From Paralichthys olivaceus (Eukaryota > Chordata > Actinopteri > Pleuronectiformes > Paralichthyidae), in assembly GCF_024713975.1 (NCBI RefSeq), contig NC_091102.1, positions 8,561,001 to 8,625,000 on the forward strand: 64,000 nt of DNA, written 5' to 3'. Below the pieces are notes generated by a model, which was not told the origin of the DNA, did no database searches, and saw only the letters and a program-made list of their open reading frames with translations. Within the stretch, counting starts at the first letter, position 1, and each line of letters opens with the position of its first letter. Made by a program: the position numbers and the translations under genes. This document shows positions 37,451 through 47,211 of the stretch, one piece after another.

Positions 37451-39135
37451 ATGGGAAACTGCACCTCAGGGTAAGTCATTATCCTCACACACGGTACACA
37501 GACCACTTACACTCGCACAACATTTCACTGTCTGATAATTATCCTCTAGAGCTCCACAGATGGAGAAATTCCAAAGTAATGTGGGTAAGAACAATTTAAG
37601 GCAACAGTATGAGAGAGGCTGTTGGTTCTTGGTTAAATGAAGCTGGTGCATTGTGGCCCTGTGGTGAGACAATGGTGAGGGACAGTGTGTAGAATTGTGT
37701 TATATCTACAGTTGAAATTGCATGTTGCAGCTGAACACCCCTCATCTCACCCTCTCCACATGAAAAAGAACCTCTGGTAGCTTCAGTTGTCATAAAAACT
37801 CAAAAGGTGTTTAGTTTGTCCAGTCTGGACTAATGTAAAAACATAGAGAGGGTCCCCTCCATGTAAATATAAAGTATTTCAATATAAAAGGTCTTTTCTG
37901 GGGTAAAGAAAACTACAATTCATACAATGTAGATGAAATGAACTAGTGAAAACATCTTGAGGATTATTCTACTTTGAATTTCTGCCAATAGTTCCCTTTC
38001 ACCTAAATCTTACACACTGGACCTTTAACTTAGTAACCGTGCACTACATTCTGTATTTGTATTGGGAGATGTTGACCTTAAAGAATGCAAGTTTCCACAA
38101 CGTCCTGTAGTCTATGACATAAACAGTTGCTCTTTTATCAATGTGGGTTGTAGACTTAGGCAAAGTGTTTCCTGTTCTAGCACACGCTGTCATTTGTTGA
38201 ACTGTCAAGGAAATGCTGCTGCGGTCAAACGCTACACAACTGAAAAGCAGAAGATATTTTAGGTTTTTGCTATTTCAGGATATAAAAGTCCAGCTAAACC
38301 AGCTAAATAATAATTAACATTTACAGTCTTTTAAATAAATGTACCACACATTAATGTCTGGATAACTGTGTCCTTATTCGATTCTTATAATTTCATTTTG
38401 TTTTACTTCCAGGACAAAGAAGAGCAGAGAAGGTAAAACTACACTTAGGAAAGCATTGTTGTCATTTATATAAATCTATTTGTTGTTTTTATACATTTTT
38501 ATTTCCTCCTTCAGATGAGTCTGCCCCAGATGATAGAAACCACACAGATAATAAGGTACGTGGGCCCACAGTAATGTTGAGTTAATCATTTATCGAGCAT
38601 GAATCTTCACAGTTATTCAGCTGCAGTTCTTCATAGGACACAGTCCTCCAGCTTCTGTGCTTTTATGATGACCTAGAAATAGATCATACCACATCAGATT
38701 TGCATATTAGGTTCTTCAATTCACAGGAAGTTATAGCAGTTAACCAAATATGCTGTTGCTATATATGCTGTATGAAAAAAATCAGAAAACTATTTTTGGC
38801 ATATGTTCAGGAAGATAGATTTCAGGTAGGTTAGTTGTAGTTTGTTCATTTATTTATGCATTTGAGCAGTCACATGACCTGACAGGTGACTCCTGATCTC
38901 TCTGCTTTGGAGGTAACTCGTGGGAGCATTCACATTTTTTATCTCTTGACAGCCGGTCGAGGATGTAACGTATGCCTCCATCGACCACAGCACTGCCAAA
39001 GGATCAAGAACAACCAGAGCTGTATCTGATGACGACTGTGATTACGCCACAGTTCAGGTCCCAGCAGCACCCGAACCTGAGTCTGAGTCTGAGTCTGAGC
39101 CCTCATTGAGAGATGATTATGTGCTGATGGGGTGA
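37451..39135 (+). CDS. 87-residue lipid-anchored phosphotyrosine adaptor (unnamed)
   Basis: Four exons join exactly in phase to 87 codons: 37451-37470, 38413-38432, 38515-38555 and 38953-39135. The ATG has an optimal context (A at -3, G at +4). The N-terminus MGNCTSGTKKSR fits N-myristoylation (Gly2, Ser6), with a candidate palmitoyl cysteine (Cys4) and following basic residues, as in Src-family kinases. There is no signal peptide, Ig domain or membrane helix. The tail part carries Tyr34 in VTYASI (a perfect ITIM), Tyr58 in DYATVQV, an acidic SESESESE stretch, and Tyr83 in DDYVLM (a YxxM, PI3-kinase-type motif). The stop codon follows Gly87. The small exon sizes and the VTYASIDH motif resemble the cytoplasmic tails of Ig inhibitory receptors, btla next door included. 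I infer a membrane-inner-face adaptor for SH2 proteins in blood cells. I do not recognise it as a named gene. Possible poly(A) signal AATAAA at 40,062. Confidence 0.72.
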
Positions 39136-39452
39136 ATATGAAGTTCATTTGGACCATTCCCAGAGGACTGGCAGATGGTACCATAAACATGCATGTCTGC
39201 AGTTTGACTGAGAAGAAATCTTGATTTTCCATGAAGATAATGTGACAGAATGAAAAAAACAAAAAACTTTTATAACAGCAGCCGTGGAAAAATCAAGACC
39301 TGACATGTTTCTCTTCAGGGATTCTGACGTCTACATTCACCTGTGGTGTTTCTCTCTCAAGAAGAGAAATGTGTCTGGCCTCTTTACAGCAATTATTGGG
39401 AAGCATCAGACTCGAGGACCTGAAGATGCCGAAGGATTAATCTGTACTGCGC

Positions 39453-39455
<3 letters not shown>

Positions 39456-39532
<77 letters not shown>
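39456..39532. repeat. (GT)n microsatellite
   Basis: Nearly 38 perfect GT units in the probable 3' UTR of the adaptor gene. Confidence 0.97.
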
Positions 39533-39535
<3 letters not shown>

Positions 39536-39654
39536 ATTCAGAATTACTGCACACCACCTAGAAAAAGATATTTAAGGGCAAGAATTCCTGCAGCCTTGTG
39601 ACATTAGCACATAATCTAAGCGTAAGAAGTCAAAGACAACTGAAATGGTGTGGA

Positions 39655-39855
39655 ATTAAAAATCCATCCGTCCATTAACAATACCATTTATTCTGGAAGT
39701 GTTGCAGCGGGGACCGGAGCCAATCAGGTTGCGAGTGTGTTGCAGGGTGGACATAAAGAGACAAAAAGTCACATACAGTCAATTAGAGTCTCCAATCAAC
39801 CTAAGCCCAGTCTGCTTGTCTCTAAACTGTGGGAGGGAACAGGATGACTTCGGCC
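39655..39855 (+). mobile_element. Decayed teleost interspersed repeat
   Basis: The order 'catccgtccatt', then 'acataaagagac', then 'aattagagtctccaatcaac', then 'aactgtgggaggg' matches a repeat that is very common in teleost genomes. In that repeat the intact form reads 'atagagacaaac', 'atttagagtcaccaatta' and 'actgtgggaggaa'. The class (LINE tail or DNA element) cannot be decided from this copy. Confidence 0.5.
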
Positions 39856-41061
39856 GAAGCAATAATAAGAAATAAGGTATATCCCAAGAAAACAGGATGA
39901 CCAAAAGCTGCTGTTCACAGAACCTGAAAAACCAAATTGAGTTCATGCTGTTTTAAGTACTACTGAGCAGATAAAGGTTGGATTTTTATCTACACAGCCT
40001 CAAACATTTACTCCACCAATAAGCAAAATTTCAGTTAAGCTCAGACTTCTAATGTTTGCACAATAAATTGGCGAAAACAAATCATGTGTGCAGTTCATGC
40101 TGCTGCCGCCTTATCACTATTCATTGCGACAAAAATGTAGTGTTGATAAAAATGTACACAGCACTTCCAATACTACTATGATTGCACGTCACTCAAACGT
40201 AATACATCTTATCTAAGAGTTGATCTAAATGTTTTGTTTATTTATTTTTTGTATGTGTGTGTGCAGAAAACACAGTCTCAGCTTGAATCTCACTGGATAA
40301 TTTATATGTTTGAGTAAAGTGGTATATTAAGTTGTAACTTACTGAAATTTGTCTTTGTTTCATTGTGGTTTTATTGATTTTTGTATTTTACTGATTAAAA
40401 GTTTACAATTTTGTTTGTTATTAATAATCTGCATTTCTGAAAACATCTGAAACATCTCACAGCAGTGACCTCTTTGACTTACAGTCAAACCATAAGCAAG
40501 ATTCTTTGCTAGAGGAAATGATGTATTATATATATATATAGATATGTATTATAATACGTGCATTTGCATAATGTAACACAGATATGAATACTTCCCACAC
40601 TCCACTTATTGTGATGTAGTTGTTTAAACGAGTATCCTTTACTTATCACTACTGCAGTAAGAATCTTAAAAGATAAAAGATGATAATCTCTGTTAATGTA
40701 CAAATTATTATAACATCGAATTACAGCTCCTGTATTTCATCAGCAACATCAACAGTCTGTAGTTCTGTAGTCTGACACGTCCGGCTGAAGAGTTCAGCTA
40801 AAAGTTATTAATAATAATAATAATATAATATAACACACACACACAGGGCAATGGGCTGCATGTTTTGGAGCCGGTACGAGACATGAGGGGCTCCCCTGTT
40901 CCATCAGTCGAGTGTTTGTCAGGAAGGAGGTGAGAGGCTCTCCTCCCTCATCGAAAGACTAACTTCTCTTTCTTTAACTGCTTCTCCTCCACCTCTCCTT
41001 TTCTCTTCTTTCAGACCCTCAAAAAGAGCCACGTGCATTGAAGTGTGAACAAACGTGCAGC

Positions 41062-44000
41062 TCAGTTATAGATCGAGTTCACACGTTGAACATAGCTGGC
41101 ATAAGGTTCCACTTCCTCCACATCCTCTATCTGAGTAACAAAACACAAAACAGCAGAGATGAACAAAACTTCACATGGTACAAAATAGAAATCACAAGAG
41201 TGAGTTACAGAGAAAATGACCCACCGGTGGAGATTTGGATGATGATGAGACAGACCGGTGGCATCGCCTTAACCAAAAGGTGAACACACAAACCATCAGT
41301 GACTCAATACAAAAAAAAATACTAATTTATGATCAAATGCAACTTCTTACCTCAACATTATGATTTTCTTTTGTGCAAAAACTGCAAATCCCACCAAAAG
41401 CACACTGATAACCACACCAATGAGGATGAGCAGAAAAGGAACGTAATCTGAAATGACAGAAAATATGAAACTTTCATTCATAATTTGACACTAACTCAGT
41501 GCCGGTATAATGTTCTCTTGCGGTGCAGCCTGACCTTTTCTGAGTTTTGGCGTCAGAATCTGCTCCTGTTGCCAGTACGGGTGCCTGACAGCACAGGACA
41601 GGTTCTGCGTGTCTGTGCCCTCGTCGAGCTCCAGACGACTTTCCACTGTAATGAGTTCGTCTGAGACACGCGTCTCCACAGACTGCGAGTCTCTGCTGTG
41701 AGTCCAGCTGATGTTGGCTGCAGGTTTTCCTCCTTCAGCTCTGCACACTGCCACCATCTTGTCCTTGCTGTGCTCTATCCAGGCTGACAAACTGGGAGGA
41801 ACTGAGCCAGGGAAGACAGAAGAATGGCAAAAGTTTGACTTAAACACATAAACACGGACATAAACACACAAGTGTTATGTACAAATGTCAGTTTATTTAA
41901 TCACACTCAACATGATAGAAACTCTTTACATTGAATTTATGCAATAAAGGTACATGGGAATTTAATGTATAAATATAAACAATTATTTCAAAATTTTGAT
42001 GTTTACAATAAATAAACTAGAATGTCCCTCAGTAGAGCTCATACCTCAACAGTGCCCTTAAGAATCCACGTTAAAATTCACTAGATCTGGATTTTTATCT
42101 GGAACTGCACCACATTGCACACACTCATGTAGATCAGTCTCTAAAACACGCCTGGATTCTCAAATCCATGAATCATCCTCTGAGAAATCAATGAAAATGT
42201 TGAAAAGATCTCGAAATGATAAAGACAGGTGACAATATAAATCACCCCCCCCCCCCCCCCCCCATTCCACATTCATTCATTTTCATGATAAATCAACAAA
42301 TAAATAAATAAATAAAGAAGAAATAAAAAGTGAGGCGACATTGTATCCAGAAAGACATAATGCTATTAATTCATTCATATATGTAACTGGAAGTAACAGT
42401 AAATAGTATTTTTTCAGCTCTTACCTGTGATGGCCACGTTGATCTTATAGCTCTCTTCCCCACCGAAGAAAACAAAATCACATTTGTAGACCCCCTCGTC
42501 AGCGGCGGAGAGGTTTGGGATGTGCAGGTACGACTGAGCCCTGGAGGGGTTCCTGAGAGACTTGCTATCGTTGCAGGAGTCTAGCTTCTCGCCCGTAATG
42601 TTGCTGAAGGAGATCTCACAGTTTTTGTGCTGGATTTTCCAAATTACATAGATGGTGTTGTTCCACTCCCTGTCACTGCAGGTCAGGTTCACGTCACTGC
42701 CCAAGTTGAACATTAGATTTCTGACAACTGGAGGAAAAAAGTTAAAAGAATATTGCTTATCTTTTTAAAAGGACATAAAATTCAGTATAAAATAGATCAT
42801 AGTTATTTTTTTAAACGATTAGTTTGGATTAGAGGTGTGAAAAGAAAATAATAAGATTTTATCTAAAATCATGCAAAAGTAAATGATTACTAAGAACAAT
42901 GTTACACATCTAACAAATCCAGATCTTTAAGAACAGATTCAATTAATGACAAATGTTTTTTCACAGTGGTGGAATATGTGGTCCAGACTCTTAATATTTC
43001 ATTCACATTTCACTTCTTCAAATTCAAAATAAAGACTTTCTACTTCAGAAGTAACTTATGTCAAAGTATTTCTCGTTCATTTAGTTCATTCAACTCTTAA
43101 AAAGTGGATTAATGACAAAAGCGGGGACTTAAATGTATTTTATATGTTGGTCAACTGTCTCCTTTAACGTTTCAGTGAAATACCCAGAGAGGAAAATAAG
43201 AAAATGAGTTTACCATAAATCCTGGAGGTCACAGAGGTGCTTTGATTAGTTCCTGAGAGAGACGATCGTGAACATTAGTAAAAAGCTTAGTTAAACAGTG
43301 TGTGAGTGTTCGATCTGCTCAGTCCTTAATTAGTTATTAGTTGGTTTGTTAGTCAGTTAGGGTGTAAATGTAAATAACAAACAGTTGTGAGAGAAATTGC
43401 AATTTGTTTTTGTGGAGAAATTGTGAAATCTCTGAGAGGAAAAGCTCAACTTATAAAACGGCATAATGTCATTGCCATTGTCTTCTTCCTCTCGTCTGCT
43501 CGGTGAAACAAGCTCAGGACTTCCCCATAGTTATTTCATGTTGTGGAGGCCTGAGACTTGTTTGTTTTTCTGATGGGGGTGAGCACAGACAGAGTGCTAC
43601 TGCAGTGGCACAGCGAAACCACAGAAATCTCTCTCCCACCCGTCAGACCCCACAGTGGAGGGAAAAAAAAGCTGATCTGATAACATGATTTCCATTACAG
43701 GTGCTGCTTGTTCATTCAAAAAATAGGGCGCAGATCTGTTATGGAACAGTTTTCATTACACCTCCATCCTTGTGCTTTCCACTGAGCTGTGAGTCACAGG
43801 AATAAGAAAAATCTCAGAGCGAAACTTACATTTACATTAGGTGGAAAACCTTTTACTACAAATGACTATGAGGAGAGTAATTAGAGTTAAGGATAATACA
43901 TTCATGCAAAATATTAACATGCTGTGTCAAGTACCTCAAATGACACATTCAGAAAAAAGAGAGTATCTCTGTATAGAAATCCTGTTTACATCTAAATCCT

Positions 44001-44139
44001 GGATTTCATCACAACTTGAAAGTATAAAGTATTTAACTATATGGAAGTAAATTGTGTTTATGATCAAACCTGGGTCGAGGCTCCACGCTTCAGATACCAA
44101 GAAGAAAACTATGGCAGAAATCAACATCATGTTCCTCAT
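41062..44139 (-). CDS. cd200r1: CD200 receptor (CD200R1-like)
   Basis: Seven exons join in phase to 295 codons: 44139-44070, 43252-43214, 42727-42425, 41801-41535, 41447-41351, 41267-41225 and 41130-41062. In order: signal peptide (1-21), a short linker exon, a V-type domain (37-137), a C2-type domain (138-226), a transmembrane helix (about 230-250), and a tail. The C2 core MVAVCRAEGGKPAANISW matches mammalian CD200R (AVC, then AGKPAAQISW). The last exon encodes IEDVEEVEPYASYVQ, then RVNSIYN and stop. It lines up with the mammalian CD200R end, EEDEMQPYASYTEKN then NPLYD. CD200R inhibits myeloid cells without an ITIM, through the adaptors Dok2/Dok1 and RasGAP. The 43-base exon 6 was inferred because it is needed to keep phase; its acceptor TTAAG|G and donor CCG|GTGGGT are acceptable. 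The gene symbol is by family; gene-copy orthology is untested. Confidence 0.86.
42245..42263. repeat. Homopolymer C19
   Basis: Nineteen cytosines in a row inside the cd200r intron before the C2 exon, followed shortly by (AAAT)n. The sense strand of the gene would carry G19. Confidence 0.95.
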
Positions 44140-46862
44140 CTCCTGCAGACGTTCCTCTGTGACGGTACTTCACTCCAGTAAGAGAAGCATCGAGTCTGAT
44201 CGTCCAGTGAGTCCTCAGTCTTTTTAAATTTGCTCCACATTAATATCGAATTGGTGTCTCCTTCACTTTCTATCTTCAGTTTCAATCAGCTCAGAGGTTA
44301 GAGCGTGGCCGTCTCTTCATCTCATCCAGACAAAGAGAAAAACTGTGACAGCCCTTGTGCTCAAGAAATGTAAAGGACGAATATGAGTAATAAATCCCTC
44401 CCTCCTTTTTTCTTTCTCTTCCCCTCTCTCCAAACAGCTATCCTCGCAATCATCTGTCATTTTTGCCCCAACACAGGATGTTTTCTAAAACCAAGACACC
44501 AGTTTCCTTTCTGTGTCACATGATCACCCTCTTTGAAAGTATGTAGAGAAGAATGCATGACATTGTTAGATTGATGCCTCACTATAGGGTTCATATAATG
44601 AAAAAAAGTTTACTGAAGGCATAATGTTGATGTATAATGTATAATGTATAATGTTTGTGAACATCAGTGGAACCTCCAAAAAACACCCCAAAACCTCAAT
44701 TAAATAACATTTCCTGATGGTTGTATGATTAAAATTTTAAATATCAGCTGAATTATTACCCTTCTTAAAATGAAATAAAATAAAAAGGCGTATCATAAAG
44801 TTTATAATAAGGAAGACACAACTTCAGGGGTTTGTTTTACTGCGATGGTTGTGACAATAAGCATAGACATTTCCAGAAATATCTTTCCTGCTGAGCAAGC
44901 ACAGATGCACACTGTTGGTCGTGGGCTGATGTAAGAGCACGCTCATATTTGACAGAAAACACAGATGCAGCGGGTTAGGGTTCAAGTGTTAGTGTAGGTA
45001 GAGGTGTCAGTGCTCCGTCCCCGCTTTACAGATCAATCACTGACACTTTAATTACTGATATTTTGTGTGGTTATCACATCTCAAAGTGACACATCACAAT
45101 TGTGACAGTTAATAAAAAAAAAAAAATCAGTTCTGTATCTTCTCTCGCTGCTCATAACAGAATGAAACGTTCTGTGTAGCAGATGGTTTGAGGATTTTTC
45201 TCCAAAACAGTAATGTGAGGAAGTAATATCTGCAGTGAGCTATAGTCAGACACAAGCCTCTTCTCCTTTTTTTTCCTGAGAGCTCATTTAAGAAACTGTT
45301 CGTCAGACATAGGCAGCCGCTCACCAGCTGTCTGTGAGCTGGCACGCTCCAAGGAAGGAGCTAGCTTTTCCAAAGACATCTTAGAGTTGTGAAGTCCTGT
45401 TGCTGTGGTCAGCGCTCGTCAAATAGGCTGGCTTTGTGGGTGTCTGGCTGTGTGGCTCTGTGGCTGTGTGTGTGGCTGTTTCCCCTTGATAACAGCGACT
45501 TCTTGTTCATGTCAAAATCAACTGTTTAGAGGAAAGAAAAGGAAAAATAGAGACGCATGAAGCAAAACGATAAATGTGTCTTGATGAAATTAACAGTATT
45601 GCCAAAAAGAAACAAAAAACATTCACACTTTGACTTCAGGTACAAAATCAGGTGTTCAGATCTTCACCATTTTAAACAATACTGTGTGATGACTTTGTTG
45701 AAACCATGAATGTCCAGTCTATACCTGGACCCACCGCTTCAACAGTCTGATCAGTGGCTTTACACTCTGATGACAGATCCCCTCAGGCGGTTTTCTGCCT
45801 GCCGAGTCAGCAGAAGCGGTCGTGACAGAGCGGTCATGTGTCAAACAAGCCGAGGAGGCCAGTCATCTTCCTCCACTGGAAACTTGAGTCAGCGTGACAA
45901 GGTGTAGGAGGCATAGAAAAGAGGCCAAATGGGGCTTTTAGACAGAAAGTGCAGCACCTCAACCACTATTTTAATCCCAAATCAGAAAAGATGTAAATAA
46001 TACAGTAAACCACTGCCTACTTAAAATGTTGCGGGTTTTGTTTGGAAAACTTAGTAGCTGCTGACTTTTTATGCTCAATTCATCATCTATAGTGTTTATC
46101 CTTTTAGTGTCATGGGTTTGTAGGAGCCAATCCCAACCCACATTGCATGAGAGGCAGGATACACCATGGACATCATATCTTGCACCAGGGCCTCTGTCCA
46201 TTTGTTTTATGTCTCTTGTTGTCAGAGTTTGTGTGTTTAGAATGACTGTTTTAGAATCAAACTAGACTATGGGTCATTCTTCACAATTATAAGTTAATAA
46301 ATACGTTTTTATTCCTGAAGGTTTATAAAAGCTAAAACAACAAATACTGAGACCACAGAGGTATAACACACGTTAACCTAAATAGCAGGGACCATTATGC
46401 AGGTAGTGTACATACCATAGTGAGATTATATTGCAACCACAATAGACACCCCTACGTGAGCACACTCATCACTACCACTGCAACCACAACCCACTGTTCT
46501 AGTGACCACCACACTTCAGGTTTAAAACCCTGCACACAAAGTGGTGTGAGTCCCACGACTACATCCCTGTAGGTCGTCCAGCTGCCTACAACTAGGCAAA
46601 GAGTGAGAGACTCAGTTGGTTCAGGGTCGCAATAAAATATTTAAAAGAAAACAATCAATACGATCAAAGTACCAACGGTATAAGACCAACGCAGAAACCA
46701 GTGGTCAGACAACACTGGTGGAGGCAAGGCAGCAGCCTGGCACTTGATCTTGCTCCACATGGGGCCCTACTTTACAGCCACAATGGATGGCTGAACCTGA
46801 ACTGTGGCTCAAACAGGGGGAGAGGTCAACCCCGAATCTTCGCCACAGAAATCTGAGTGGAG

Positions 46863-47078
46863 ATGCAGCCACTCAACACAAACACGGCAGTCACCATCTA
46901 CCAGGCATCAGACAAAGAGCCAGTAATGGCCCACACCTGTCAGTATAAAGGCAGGGAGCTCTCTAGTCCCATCTACCAGGGCGGTGCTCTGACTCCTATA
47001 GCTGTCAAGAGGAAGAACATGGTTTTCTCAACTCCTCCCCAGGGCAACACCAAAGTCAGCACAGAGGAGACTGGCTGA
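46863..47078 (+). other. Orphan coding-like ORF (exon or retrocopy fragment)
   Basis: From the ATG at 46,863, 71 codons run to TGA, starting MQPLNTNTAVTIYQASDK. An in-frame TGA lies six bases upstream of the ATG. Base use at codon third positions is G/C-rich, unlike the AT-rich surroundings. The peptide is polar, without a signal peptide or helix; it includes SSPIYQGG and VKRKNMVFSTPP and ends STEETG. It reads like the C-terminal tail of a membrane or adhesion protein, but I cannot name one. It might be a last exon of an unseen gene, a processed-gene fragment, or chance. Confidence 0.3.
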
Positions 47079-47186
47079 CTGGACTCCCACAGACAGAGGA
47101 CATAACATGAGAGGTACTCAGGGAACCTGGAGACCAACAAAGATCCATAATACAGTCTCCATAATATAAAGCTCTGACTTAACAGT

Positions 47187-47211
47187 GATATAGAATAGAA
47201 TAGAATAGAAT
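47187..47211. repeat. (TAGAA)n pentanucleotide repeat
   Basis: About four to five copies of ATAGA/TAGAA just downstream of the orphan ORF. Confidence 0.8.

Larger units (their letters stand above)
39136..41061. other. 3' flanks of the adaptor gene and cd200r
   Basis: The two genes converge here. No exon is recognised. The stretch holds a long GT microsatellite, a decayed interspersed repeat at about 39,655-39,855, and poly(A)-signal candidates on both strands (AATAAA at 40,062 plus; TTTATT at about 40,239 and 40,365 for the minus strand). Confidence 0.45.
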
